NCBI RefSeq assembly: GCF_039388985.1
Contig: NZ_CP135021.1
Location: 372,001-436,000 of the forward strand
Length of the DNA stretch: 64,000 nucleotides
Source: Buchnera aphidicola (Aphis aurantii)
Lineage (GTDB): Bacteria > Pseudomonadota > Gammaproteobacteria > Enterobacterales > Enterobacteriaceae
Reading direction: 5' to 3'
Below are positions 1 through 9,003 of this stretch, in pieces; position 1 is the stretch's first letter, and each line of letters starts with the position of its first letter. The position numbers and the translations under genes are program-made. The notes beneath the pieces were generated by a model, which worked only from the letters and a program-made list of their open reading frames with translations, did not search any database and had not been told where the DNA came from.

Positions 1-260
1 ATGATTTAAAATATCAAGTAAAAATTCATCCTAATAAATACGCATTAGAAACAGCTAAAGAAGTAGAAAGTATTTTTATTTACATGTTATTAAAAAGTAT
101 GAGATGTTCTTTATCAAAAGAAAATTTATTAGATAATAATCAAAGTCGTTTATATACTGAAATATACGATGAAAAAATCTCGAAAGAACTAACTAAAAAA
201 GGTATTGGATTAACAAATATTATTTTAAATCAAATTCAACAAAAAAAACTATATACATAA
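1..260 (+). CDS. flgJ: FlgJ, rod-binding domain only (5' end outside window)
   Basis: The 5' end lies before base 1; the frame is read from base 3 and stops at 258-260. Visible residues include VESIFIYMLLKSMR and SRLYTEIYDEKIS, which match the rod-capping domain of FlgJ, a protein that helps assemble the flagellar rod in the periplasm. In E. coli FlgJ a peptidoglycan-hydrolysing (muramidase) domain of roughly 150 residues follows. Here the stop comes directly after the rod-binding domain, so that domain is absent. flgK follows 29 bases downstream, as in E. coli. The gene probably serves the hook-basal bodies that Buchnera keeps without filaments. Confidence 0.88.
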   Translation, partial: DLKYQVKIHPNKYALETAKEVESIFIYMLLKSMRCSLSKENLLDNNQSRLYTEIYDEKISKELTKKGIGLTNIILNQIQQKKLYT

Positions 261-289
261 TAATTATAATAATTTATAAAGGAAGACAT

Positions 290-1921
290 ATGAGCACCAT
301 ATTAACTTCTACTATTTCTAGTATTGATGCTATACAAATATTAATTAATAATACATCAGCAAAAGTTTTAAACCCAAACTCTCAAAACAAATCAGAACGT
401 ATTTCAATAGAAAATAACATAGATGAATCTAATATTGACGCAGGAGTAAAGGTACAAAAAGCATATGATGAATATAATAATTTCATTGATGAAGAAAAAC
501 GAAGAACGAGTGAACGCGTACAAGATGAGCAAACAAGAATTGAAGAGTATTTAAAATTAGAAGATTTATTTGTTGAAAAAATACATATTTTTAATGATTT
601 AATGATGGGATTAAACTCATCTATAAAAGAAAACATTATTAATAAAAATCAAAATGTATTTAACGAAGAAATTGAAAATAATTTAAAACATATTGTAGGC
701 GAATTGAAAAATTTTAATGAAAAATTAACTTTTTTAGAAAATGATGTTAAAAATACTATATCAGAAAAAATAAAAAAAGCAAATATCTTAATTAATAAAA
801 TTTATAACCTTAATATTGATATTCGTTATTTTCCAGTAAAACAAGCGCCTAATGGTATCTATAAGTATATTGATCAAAGAGATAAATTAGTTGATGAATT
901 AAACGATATTATTGGGGTTACAGTAATTAAAGATGATCATACTTTTGAAGTTCGATTAAATAATGGTATGTCTATTATTGACGATAATAAAAAGACAAAT
1001 TTTATTGTTGTAACATCGAAAACTGATGATAAATATATCAGCATCGGGTATTGGGATGATAATAATAAACAACTAAAAAAAATAGAACATATGATTCCAA
1101 GTGGATCTTTAGGTGCTCTTTTTTCATTTCGAAGAGAAGAATTACAAAACGCTAAAAACAAGCTTGGTCAATTAACTATAAATTTTGCCGACAGTATTAA
1201 TGAGAATCATACGTTAGGATACGATATGCTTGGTAATCTCGGTAAACAAGTATTTCATATTAGTCAACCTGAAATTATAGCTAGTTCAAGCAATAAAACA
1301 AACCCATTTACCTCTATCAAATGGATGTCAACTAGCGATGCACAAGATACTAATTATATAGTATCAATGAAAAATAATCGATGGATAGTTCAAAAATTAA
1401 GTGATCAAACAATGTTTGAGCCAGAGGTATATCAAAACAATAATAATGTATATCTTAGCTTTGATGGAATGGAATTAAAAATTGAAGGAAATAATAACGA
1501 AGGAAACATGTATATGATTAAACCATATGCTAAAACTTTAGATGAGCTAGAGCTTTTAATTGTAGAAGACAGTCCATTTGCATTTTCTTCAACAAATGAT
1601 GTGAATCAACAAAACAAAAATAATGCAATTATTATACAAAATTTAAATAAAGATAAATTAGTAAATAAAAAAGATACGTTAGGTACATCTTATCTTAAAT
1701 TTTTAAAATCTATATCATATAAATGTAATGATCTCGAAGAAAAAGTACCTTTTAAACGTCAAATGATTAAAATATTAGAAAATAAAAAATTATCAATGTC
1801 TGACGATATTAGTGAAGATTATAAAGAACTTAGCTATGAACAAAAATGTTATCTTGCAAATGTGAAAATATTAAAAATGGCTGAAAGCATTTTCAATGAC
1901 ATTGTCGATTGTTATAGCTAA
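290..1921 (+). CDS. flgK: FlgK, flagellar hook-associated protein 1 (divergent)
   Basis: 543 aa, against about 547 in E. coli. FlgK normally forms the junction between hook and filament. Recognisable blocks are DQRDKLVDELNDIIGV near residue 195, SGSLGALFSFRREEL near 272, and a C-terminal helix ending SYEQKCYLANVKILKMAESI. The N-terminal D0 helix is only weakly kept, and the usual NNISSYNVAGYTRQ-like segment has become an Asn/Ser/Lys-rich stretch (residues 20-45). The start ATG is preceded by AAAGGAAGA. flgL, the usual next gene, is missing, and the gene converges with rne. The reading frame is full length, so it is probably still expressed, perhaps under relaxed constraint. Confidence 0.88.
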   Translation: MSTILTSTISSIDAIQILINNTSAKVLNPNSQNKSERISIENNIDESNIDAGVKVQKAYDEYNNFIDEEKRRTSERVQDEQTRIEEYLKLEDLFVEKIHIFNDLMMGLNSSIKENIINKNQNVFNEEIENNLKHIVGELKNFNEKLTFLENDVKNTISEKIKKANILINKIYNLNIDIRYFPVKQAPNGIYKYIDQRDKLVDELNDIIGVTVIKDDHTFEVRLNNGMSIIDDNKKTNFIVVTSKTDDKYISIGYWDDNNKQLKKIEHMIPSGSLGALFSFRREELQNAKNKLGQLTINFADSINENHTLGYDMLGNLGKQVFHISQPEIIASSSNKTNPFTSIKWMSTSDAQDTNYIVSMKNNRWIVQKLSDQTMFEPEVYQNNNNVYLSFDGMELKIEGNNNEGNMYMIKPYAKTLDELELLIVEDSPFAFSSTNDVNQQNKNNAIIIQNLNKDKLVNKKDTLGTSYLKFLKSISYKCNDLEEKVPFKRQMIKILENKKLSMSDDISEDYKELSYEQKCYLANVKILKMAESIFNDIVDCYS

Positions 1922-1942
1922 TATTTACATAAATTTTAAAAT

Positions 1943-1971
1943 AAAAACTTACTTTATAAAAGTAAGTTTTT
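1943..1971. terminator. Bidirectional hairpin terminator between flgK and rne
   Basis: A perfect 13-bp inverted repeat (AAAAACTTACTTT / AAAGTAAGTTTTT) with a 3-base loop lies between the convergent ends of flgK and rne. T-rich flanks occur on both strands, so it could stop transcription from either side. Confidence 0.85.
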
Positions 1972-2055
1972 ATTTTTTATGTTTAATTTAACTAAAGAAT
2001 TAATACGTTGTTAACATGATCATATATAGTAAAATTGATTTATAAAAAAACAATT

Positions 2056-4800
2056 TTATTCAACTTTTGTGACTGGTGAAGTGGAAAGATTATTTGCAGA
2101 ATGTGCTCCAGCAGAATTATTTTTTTTATTTGATTGTTCTAAAAAAACTGAAAATTTTTTTGTTTTTTTATATTCTGAAGATGGTGTATTATTAACAATT
2201 TTAGTAATAGGTGCGTAAGCTTGATATTTCTTTCTTTCTTTGTTTAAATTTTGACTGATTAAATTTTTTTTTTGATGTAATATTAATATACAATTTTTTT
2301 TAAAAGTTAACTTTAAGTTTGTTGGTTCTTGTGTTATCTCTAGATTTTTAAAATTTTTTTTAATTATATGAAAATGATTTTTTTTATTTTCTTTAAAATT
2401 GTTAAATTTTTTAAACAATGTATTTTTTTGAATGGTTACATTCTTTGGGCAATTAGATAAAATATTTATTTTTTTTTTAATATTTAAATTATTATTTTTT
2501 TTTATTGTATCAAATTTTATTAACGAATGTTTAAAACAAACCCTACCAAATGCTAATTCTAATGAGAAAACGAAATTATTATTTATTGACTGAAAAGATT
2601 TTGTAGAACATATATCAACAAATTTATTTTTTAAAGATGTTGAATTTTTAATATCAAATGTTTTATAAATTTGACAAATAATAAAATTATTATTTTTAAT
2701 TAAATTAGTATATTGATTATAATTGAAGAAAGAATCATTTATATCACAAAAAATTTTATTAAATAATAATTCTTTTTTCAAAGAAATGTTATTATTAACG
2801 TTATTTAAAGGAAATTTAAACAAATCAAATTTTTTTGTATAACAAATAATATTATTTTTTTTTAAACAATTATTATTAAAAGATAAAGGATAATTTTTTT
2901 GATTGATCAAATTATATTTGTTATTAAAATTATTTTTATTTAATATATTTTGTTGAATTTTGTCGTCTGTAGATATAATACTCTTTTTATTAAATGAAAA
3001 AATATTTAATTTTTTTAAAAAAACATTATTTTTATACTGAAAAATATTTTTTTTGATCATTAAACTTTTGAAAAAAATATTTTTTATAAAAAAAGATTCT
3101 TTTATCCAGGATATAAAATTAATAAAAAAATTATTTTGAATATTTTTTTTTATTTTTTTTCCACGAATCATATTTCTTGAATGTTTAGATTGATTAAATA
3201 ACACATGGTTTTTTAAAAATGGTTTAGATTTATTTTTTTTTTCTATAATTTCCTTTTTAATATTTTTTGAGTTTTGATATTTTTCAATACTAAAAAGATA
3301 GTCTCTAATTGATGGTATTTTTTCCCCTTTTCTAATCCGAGACACAAGGTAATGGGGCGTTTTCATGTTTTTATTGGGAACGATAATTGTTTTTCCACCA
3401 GCTTGTCGTTTTTCAATAGCATGCACTGCATCTCTTTTTTCATTTAATAAATAACAAGCAATTTCTATTGGTACAATAGCATGTACTTCATATGTATTTT
3501 CTTTTAAAGCTTCTTCTTCAATTAAACGCAAAATTGATAAAGATAAAGATTCATTATCTCTGATTGTACCTGTACCGGTACATCTGGGGCAAACATGATG
3601 AGTAGATTCACCTAAAGATGAGCTTAATCTTTGTCGAGACATTTCTAATAAACCAAATTTAGAAATATTACCAATTTGAACACGTGCTCGATCTTCTCGT
3701 ACAATTTCACGAAGTTTATTTTCAATAACTTTTTGGTTTTTTAAAGCAGTCATATCTATAAAATCAATTACTATCAACCCACCTAAATCTCTTAATCTTA
3801 ATTGTCTTGAAATTTCTTCAACTGCTTCCAAATTAGTATTAAATGCGGTTGATTCAATATCTAATCCTTTTGTAGAACGAGCAGAATTAATATCAATAGC
3901 TGTTAAAGCTTCTGTGCTGTCTACCATAATTGAACCTCCAGATGGTAAACGCACTTTTCTTTGAAAAGCAGAATTAATTTGAGATTCAATTTGGTAATAA
4001 CTAAATAATGGCACTTCTCCAGTGTATAATTTTATTTTATTAATAAAATCTGGCCGACCTAAAGCAGAAATATGTTCTCTAGCTATATTAAGTATTTTTG
4101 GATTATCAATTAAAATTTCACCAATATCTTGACGCAAATAATCTCTAAATGCACGAAAGATAACATTGTTTTCTTGATGAATTAAAAATGGTGCAGATTT
4201 ATTTTCTGAAGCTTTTTGAATAGCATCCCAGTGTTTTAATCTGAGAGATAAATCCCACTGCAATGATTTTATTGATTTTCCCACTCCAGCAGTTCGAATA
4301 ATTAAACCCATATTTTTCGGTAATTTTAAAGATAAAAGTAAATCTTTTAATTCAGTACGATCATTTCCTTCAATTCTTCTAGATATACCCGCAATATTAG
4401 GACTATTAGGCATTAAAACAAGATAACTTCCTGCTAAAGTAACAAAAGTAGTTAAAGCTGCACCTTTATTTCCTCTTTCTTCTTTATTGATTTGAACTAT
4501 TAATTCTTGCCCTTCTTGCAAAACATTTTTAATATTTAAATGTATATTGCTATGATAATTTTTTGGAAAATATTTTTTAGCAATTTCTTTTAAAGGTAGA
4601 AAACCGTTTTTTTCTATTCCGTAATCTACAAAAGCAGCTTCTAAACTAGGTTCTATGCGAGTAATTTTTCCTTTATATATATTGGATTTTTTTTGTTCTG
4701 ATCCAGAATTTTCTATATCAAGATCATATAAACGCTGACCATCAACAAGAGCTACACGTAACTCTTCCTGCTGAGTTGCGTTAATTAACATTCTTTTCAT
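2056..4800 (-). CDS. rne: RNase E, degradosome endoribonuclease
   Basis: 914 aa from the ATG at 4800 ([20 protein letters not shown]); an upstream in-frame extension of 15 codons is not conserved. RNase E cuts mRNA, rRNA and tRNA precursors at the inner membrane. The N-terminal catalytic half (about residues 1-510) is nearly identical in layout to E. coli: S1 domain, DNase I-like domain with IDINSAR and VIDFIDM, and the Zn-link CPRCTGTGT. The C-terminal half is Lys/Asn/Phe-rich low-complexity sequence. It still contains an amphipathic segment [12 protein letters not shown] near residue 555, SLELAFGRV (bases 2537-2566), and an end resembling the E. coli C-terminus (APITKI and a final VE). E. 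coli RNase E is 1061 aa. Confidence 0.96.
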   Translation of the reverse strand: MKRMLINATQQEELRVALVDGQRLYDLDIENSGSEQKKSNIYKGKITRIEPSLEAAFVDYGIEKNGFLPLKEIAKKYFPKNYHSNIHLNIKNVLQEGQELIVQINKEERGNKGAALTTFVTLAGSYLVLMPNSPNIAGISRRIEGNDRTELKDLLLSLKLPKNMGLIIRTAGVGKSIKSLQWDLSLRLKHWDAIQKASENKSAPFLIHQENNVIFRAFRDYLRQDIGEILIDNPKILNIAREHISALGRPDFINKIKLYTGEVPLFSYYQIESQINSAFQRKVRLPSGGSIMVDSTEALTAIDINSARSTKGLDIESTAFNTNLEAVEEISRQLRLRDLGGLIVIDFIDMTALKNQKVIENKLREIVREDRARVQIGNISKFGLLEMSRQRLSSSLGESTHHVCPRCTGTGTIRDNESLSLSILRLIEEEALKENTYEVHAIVPIEIACYLLNEKRDAVHAIEKRQAGGKTIIVPNKNMKTPHYLVSRIRKGEKIPSIRDYLFSIEKYQNSKNIKKEIIEKKNKSKPFLKNHVLFNQSKHSRNMIRGKKIKKNIQNNFFINFISWIKESFFIKNIFFKSLMIKKNIFQYKNNVFLKKLNIFSFNKKSIISTDDKIQQNILNKNNFNNKYNLINQKNYPLSFNNNCLKKNNIICYTKKFDLFKFPLNNVNNNISLKKELLFNKIFCDINDSFFNYNQYTNLIKNNNFIICQIYKTFDIKNSTSLKNKFVDICSTKSFQSINNNFVFSLELAFGRVCFKHSLIKFDTIKKNNNLNIKKKINILSNCPKNVTIQKNTLFKKFNNFKENKKNHFHIIKKNFKNLEITQEPTNLKLTFKKNCILILHQKKNLISQNLNKERKKYQAYAPITKIVNNTPSSEYKKTKKFSVFLEQSNKKNNSAGAHSANNLSTSPVTKVE

Positions 4801-5099
4801 TATAACATTTTCTCTCTTATTTTTATAAATAAGTAAATACATCAACAGGAAATATATACTTTTAAAAAAATAATATTTTATTATCTAATCATGATTTTTA
4901 TTTAAAATATATATAAAAATAAGTTGTTTGAAAATAACTTAAAAATTAATTAAATAAAATTTTTAAAAACTAAAAATATTATTTTTTTATAATTGAAAAT
5001 TATAAATAATTTAATTATTGATACTAATATATTTATATGATTAATTATATTATAATTAATAAAAATTAAAAAAATTACTTAATTAAAGAGATTTTTTTA
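4801..5099. promoter_or_regulatory. Divergent intergenic region rne/rluC
   Basis: 299 bases without a gene, almost pure A+T. It must hold promoters for both rne (minus) and rluC (plus). TTGAAA (4928-4933) followed 17 bases later by TAAATA (4951-4956) is one plausible plus-strand promoter, but such matches are frequent by chance at this composition. I see no convincing counterpart of the structured E. coli rne leader. Confidence 0.35.
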
Positions 5100-6044
5100 A
5101 TGACATATAAAACATTGTCTGCATCTATTATATATATTAATAAAGATATGATAAATCAACGCATTGATAATTTTTTGAAAAAAAAATTTAAAAATATACC
5201 TAAAAGTATGATTTATCGTATTATTAGAACAGGAAAGGTTCGAATAAATAAAAAAAGAATCAAACCTAGTTATAAATTAAAAATTGGAGATAATCTTAAA
5301 ATCCCACCAATTAAAATTTTAATCGAGGAAAAAAAACAATTCTGTATAAAAAAATATGAAGAAAATTTATTAAATCATATACTTTATGAAGATAATTATT
5401 TGCTAGTAATAAATAAACCTTCTGGTATCGCAGTGCATGCTGGAAGCGGTATTAGTTTCGGTGTAATAGAATATTTAAGAGATATTCGTCCACTAGAAAA
5501 ATTTCTTGAACTTGTACATCGTATTGATCGAGAGACTTCAGGAATATTAATATTAGCAAAAAAAAGAACAGCTTTGATAGCAATGCATCAACAAATACGA
5601 GAGAAAAAAATAATAAAAGAATATATTGCGTTAGTACATGGTATATGGCCTCATAGTTTAAAAAAAATATCAAAACCTTTACTAAAGATTCATTTAAAAA
5701 ATAAACAAAAAAAAATGTTTATTCATAATCATGGAAAAACTGCAGAAACTTATTTTCAAATAAGAAAACAATATTCTTTTACAACATTAATGTCTATTTT
5801 CCCGAAAACAGGTAGAACACATCAAATTCGAGCACATACATCACATGAAGGTCATCCAATCTGCTTTGATGAACGTTATGGAAACTCGAATTTAGATAAA
5901 TTAATAAAAAATAAAATCAACCCTAAAAGACTGTTATTGCATGCTTTTTCAATTAATTTTATACATCCAAAAAGTGGTAACATGTTATATATAAAAGCGC
6001 CATTATCTGTGAGTATTAGAAATTTTTTAAAAACTCTTGTATGA
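5100..6044 (+). CDS. rluC: RluC, 23S rRNA pseudouridine synthase
   Basis: 314 aa (E. coli 319). RluC makes pseudouridines at 955, 2504 and 2580 of 23S rRNA. An N-terminal S4-like RNA-binding domain (residues about 18-75, [10 protein letters not shown]) precedes the RluA-family catalytic domain, with [13 protein letters not shown] holding the catalytic Asp and GRTHQIRAH near the C-terminus. Its neighbour rne is divergent, as in E. coli; rpmF follows after 55 bases, with yceF and yceD lost between them. The RluD-like paralogue in this window (59087-60034) lies in a different, rluD-type context. Confidence 0.95.
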   Translation: MTYKTLSASIIYINKDMINQRIDNFLKKKFKNIPKSMIYRIIRTGKVRINKKRIKPSYKLKIGDNLKIPPIKILIEEKKQFCIKKYEENLLNHILYEDNYLLVINKPSGIAVHAGSGISFGVIEYLRDIRPLEKFLELVHRIDRETSGILILAKKRTALIAMHQQIREKKIIKEYIALVHGIWPHSLKKISKPLLKIHLKNKQKKMFIHNHGKTAETYFQIRKQYSFTTLMSIFPKTGRTHQIRAHTSHEGHPICFDERYGNSNLDKLIKNKINPKRLLLHAFSINFIHPKSGNMLYIKAPLSVSIRNFLKTLV

Positions 6045-6099
6045 TATATTAAATAAAATAATTTATTTTCATCTAACAATATTGATAGAGATAAATAAT

Positions 6100-6264
6100 A
6101 TGGCTGTACAAAAAAACAAACCTACTCGCTCTAAAAGAGGTATGCGACGTTCGCATGACTCTTTAAAAAATATGGCATTATCTATAGATAAATATTCAGG
6201 GGAAACACATATTCGGCATCATATAACTCAAAAAGGATTTTATAAAGGTAAAAAGGTTATTTAA
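6100..6264 (+). CDS. rpmF: Ribosomal protein L32
   Basis: 54 aa starting [20 protein letters not shown], the typical start of L32, a small protein of the 50S subunit (E. coli 57 aa). The ATG at 6100 is chosen over an upstream in-frame ATG because L32 always starts MAVQ. GAGATAAATAAT before it gives a modest ribosome binding site. plsX and fabH, which follow rpmF in E. coli, are missing, so fabD comes next. Confidence 0.96.
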   Translation: MAVQKNKPTRSKRGMRRSHDSLKNMALSIDKYSGETHIRHHITQKGFYKGKKVI

Positions 6265-6274
6265 AAAAAATATA

Positions 6275-6304
6275 ACAACGGTATTTTAAAATAAGTACCG
6301 TTGT
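6275..6304 (+). terminator. Hairpin after rpmF
   Basis: A 9-bp stem (ACAACGGTA / TACCGTTGT) with a 12-base loop lies just downstream of rpmF. It is followed by ATAAAAAAAC rather than T residues, so it may be a processing or stability element rather than a true intrinsic terminator. Confidence 0.55.
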
Positions 6305-6371
6305 ATAAAAAAACTATAAATATCATTTATTTATTTTTAACATTTCTTATTTAATAAAAGGTTAATTTAAT

Positions 6372-7307
6372 TTGTTATTTGCTATGTTGTTTCCAGGTCA
6401 AGGCGTTCAACATATAAATATGCTATCTTCTTTTTTAAAGAAGGAAAAAATTTTCCAAAATACTTTTGAAGAAGCATCAGAATATATAGGGTGCAATTTA
6501 TTAAAATTAACTCAAGAAGGGCCGCTAAAAAAAATAAATAACAGTAAATATGCACAACCAATAATATTATCCTCATCTATTGCGATTTACAAATTTTGGA
6601 AAAAATATAACGGAAAAAATCCATCATTTATGTCTGGACATAGTTTAGGGGAGTACTCTGCATTAGTTTGTTCTAATGCGTTAAAATTTAGTGATGCGTT
6701 AAAAATTGTTACCTTTCGTGGGCAATATATGCAACAAATAACTTTTAATCGATTATGTTCAGTTAAAGCTATAATTGGGTTAAATAAAAATATTATTCAA
6801 AAAATTTGTCAAAAATATTTATATAAAACTGTATCAATCGCAAGTATTAATTCTAATAATCAAATAATTATTTCTGGAGATCAAAAAGATGTGCACGAAG
6901 CAAGTTTAGATTGTAAAAAAAATGGAGCTCAATATATATTTGATATTAATCTTAATATACCAGTACATAGTAATCTAATGAAACCAGTAGCTAAAAAAAT
7001 TGAATATATATTAAAAAATATTAAGATTAAAACACCACAAATACCAGTTATTAATAACGTAAATGTTAAATGTGAAAAAAATAGTAAAAATATAAAAAAA
7101 GCTTTAATAAAACAAATATATACAACTGTAAGATGGAAAGAAATAATAGATTTTATACAATCAAAAAAAGTGTTTACAATGCTTGAAATTGGACCAAATA
7201 ATACTTTAACTAATTTAAACAAAAATAATATTAATTTAACTTCTCTTCATACAAGTAATCAAAAATTTTTTTTGCAAGCTTTGAAAATAATCAATAAAAA
7301 ACAATGA
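6372..7307 (+). CDS. fabD: FabD, malonyl-CoA:ACP transacylase
   Basis: 311 aa (E. coli 309). FabD loads malonyl groups onto acyl carrier protein for fatty acid synthesis. It shows the oxyanion FPGQG motif at the N-terminus, the nucleophile elbow GHSLGEYSA (Ser about residue 92) and the catalytic His in PVHSNLMKP. The start is a TTG at 6372, chosen because MLFAMLFPGQG aligns with the N-terminus of FabD and AAAAGG lies about 10 bases upstream. The next ATG, at 6384, would remove part of the first strand. It overlaps fabG by 4 bases (ATGA). Confidence 0.95.
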   Translation: MLFAMLFPGQGVQHINMLSSFLKKEKIFQNTFEEASEYIGCNLLKLTQEGPLKKINNSKYAQPIILSSSIAIYKFWKKYNGKNPSFMSGHSLGEYSALVCSNALKFSDALKIVTFRGQYMQQITFNRLCSVKAIIGLNKNIIQKICQKYLYKTVSIASINSNNQIIISGDQKDVHEASLDCKKNGAQYIFDINLNIPVHSNLMKPVAKKIEYILKNIKIKTPQIPVINNVNVKCEKNSKNIKKALIKQIYTTVRWKEIIDFIQSKKVFTMLEIGPNNTLTNLNKNNINLTSLHTSNQKFFLQALKIINKKQ

Positions 7308-8035
7308 AAAACATACAAAAAACAGCTTTAGTTACAGGAGCAAATAAAGGAATTGGAAAGGCAATATCTATCAAATTGATAGAAAAAGGAATAAGAGTTA
7401 TTGGAACATCGACTACGAAAAATGGAGTAAAAATAATTAACGAGTATACAAAAAAAAATGGATTCGGTTTAATTTTAGATCTAAGAGATACTAGTTCTAT
7501 TCAAGAGAAAATTAAAGAAATTTATACGAAAAAGTATTCTATTGATATATTAATTAATAATGCTGGAGTTAAATCAGATAAATTATTAGTACATATGAAT
7601 AAACAAGAATGGGAAGATACGATAAAGATTAATTTATCATCTATATTTTATATTTCTAAAGCTGTAATTCGTTCTATGATCAAAAAAAAAGAGGGTCGTA
7701 TAATAACAATTAGCTCAGTTATTGGTTACATAGGAAATAAAGGACAAATTAATTATAGCGCTTCAAAATCAGGTCTAATAGGATTTCATAAATCATTAGC
7801 ACTCGAAGTGGCTTCAAAAGGTATTACCGTGAATATAGTGGCCCCAGGACTTGTTGAAACAGATTTTATTAAAGATTTAAATATAGTAAAATATAAAAAA
7901 TATCTATCTAATATCCCAATGAAAAGACTGGGGCAAGCAGAAGAAATTGCAGATTTAGTAATATTTTTATCTTCTAACAACGCATCTTATATTACTGGTC
8001 AAACATTGCATATTAATGGTGGAATGTATATGTAG
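7304..8035 (+). CDS. fabG: FabG, 3-oxoacyl-ACP reductase
   Basis: 243 aa (E. coli 244). It is an NADPH-dependent short-chain dehydrogenase that reduces 3-oxoacyl-ACP in fatty acid elongation. The Rossmann motif TGANKGIGKA lies near residue 11, NNAG near 85, the catalytic Ser in ISSVIGYIG, and the Tyr-Lys pair in NYSASKSG. The C-terminus TGQTLHINGGMYM is typical. It starts inside the fabD stop codon, indicating translational coupling, and acpP follows after 55 bases. Confidence 0.97.
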   Translation: MKNIQKTALVTGANKGIGKAISIKLIEKGIRVIGTSTTKNGVKIINEYTKKNGFGLILDLRDTSSIQEKIKEIYTKKYSIDILINNAGVKSDKLLVHMNKQEWEDTIKINLSSIFYISKAVIRSMIKKKEGRIITISSVIGYIGNKGQINYSASKSGLIGFHKSLALEVASKGITVNIVAPGLVETDFIKDLNIVKYKKYLSNIPMKRLGQAEEIADLVIFLSSNNASYITGQTLHINGGMYM

Positions 8036-8090
8036 TTAACCAAAAATATATTATTTAATAAAATAAAATATTTAACAACGGGTAAATAAC

Positions 8091-8333
8091 ATGAAAGATA
8101 TTGAAAAAAAAATAAAACGTATTATTGCAAAAAAAATAGATATAAAAATAGAAACAATTAATAATAATTCTTCATTTATAGAAGATTTAGGAGCTGATTC
8201 GTTAGATATCGTAGAGTTAATTATGACATTAGAAGAAGATTTTAATATAGAAATATCTGACAATGAAGCAGAAAAAATTAGAACAGTTCAAAATGCTGTT
8301 GATTTAATTAATGAAAAAATTAACAATAATTAA
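8091..8333 (+). CDS. acpP: Acyl carrier protein
   Basis: 80 aa (E. coli 78). It carries growing acyl chains on a phosphopantetheine attached to the Ser of GADSLDIVELIM (about residue 38). It is acidic, in contrast to the lysine-rich surrounding proteome. The order fabD-fabG-acpP is that of E. coli; fabF, pabC and mltG, which normally follow, are absent, so tmk is next. Confidence 0.97.
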   Translation: MKDIEKKIKRIIAKKIDIKIETINNNSSFIEDLGADSLDIVELIMTLEEDFNIEISDNEAEKIRTVQNAVDLINEKINNN

Positions 8334-8367
8334 ATTTTATTTGAAATTAATATAATATTTAAACAAA

Positions 8368-9003
8368 ATGATAAAAAACAAATTCATTGTCATTGAAGGA
8401 TTAGAAGGCGCCGGAAAAACAAGCGCATGCATTTATGTAAAAAAAATTCTAAAAGAAAATAATATTAAGAATATTATATTGGTTCGACAACCAGGAAGCA
8501 CACCTATTTCCGAAAAAATTAGAAAATTAATTAAGGGGCATCATATTGAAAAAATAGAAAAAGAAACAGAGCTTTTATTAATATATGCAGCAAGAATACA
8601 ATTAGTTAAAACAATTATTAAGCCAGCATTAAATCAAGGGAGTTGGGTAATTTCGGATCGCCATGATTTATCTTCTTTTGCCTATCAAGGTGGTGGTTTG
8701 GGAATTCATGAAAATATTATTCGTAAATTAAAAAATTTATTATTAGAAGATTTTATTCCAGATTTAACTTTATATTTAGATGTAAAACCTGAAATTGGTT
8801 TAAAAAGAGCACTAAAAAGAAGTTCACTAGATAGAATTGAAAATCGATCTTTAACATTTTTTAAAAAAACAAGAAAAAGTTATTTAAACAATATTAAATT
8901 AGATAAAAAAATTATTAAAATTGACGCTAATTTAAATATTTCAAATGTTACTAAAAATATTAAAAAACAACTATTAAAATGGCTTCATAAACAATTCATA
9001 TGA
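8368..9003 (+). CDS. tmk: Thymidylate kinase
   Basis: 211 aa (E. coli 213). It phosphorylates dTMP to dTDP. The P-loop is GLEGAGKTSA near residue 10 and the nucleotide-binding segment DRHDLSSFAYQGGG near residue 95. The usual REPGGT motif reads RQPGST. Its stop overlaps the start of holB by 4 bases (ATGA), as in the tmk-holB pair of other enterobacteria. Confidence 0.95.
   Translation: MIKNKFIVIEGLEGAGKTSACIYVKKILKENNIKNIILVRQPGSTPISEKIRKLIKGHHIEKIEKETELLLIYAARIQLVKTIIKPALNQGSWVISDRHDLSSFAYQGGGLGIHENIIRKLKNLLLEDFIPDLTLYLDVKPEIGLKRALKRSSLDRIENRSLTFFKKTRKSYLNNIKLDKKIIKIDANLNISNVTKNIKKQLLKWLHKQFI

Noticed and set aside
1..9. ATG at base 1 as a gene start
   Set aside because: It reads ATG ATT TAA; the real FlgJ frame is offset and continues from before the window.
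937..1161. Antisense frames inside flgK, pepA, ffh, ftsH and others as genes
   Set aside because: They mirror conserved coding sequence, have no family resemblance and no ribosome binding sites.
290..1921. flgK as a pseudogene
   Set aside because: The frame is full length with conserved central and C-terminal blocks and a good ribosome binding site.
4801..5099. Confident promoter calls from TTGAAA/TAAATA-like matches
   Set aside because: At this base composition such matches occur many times by chance on both strands; only low-confidence notes were kept.
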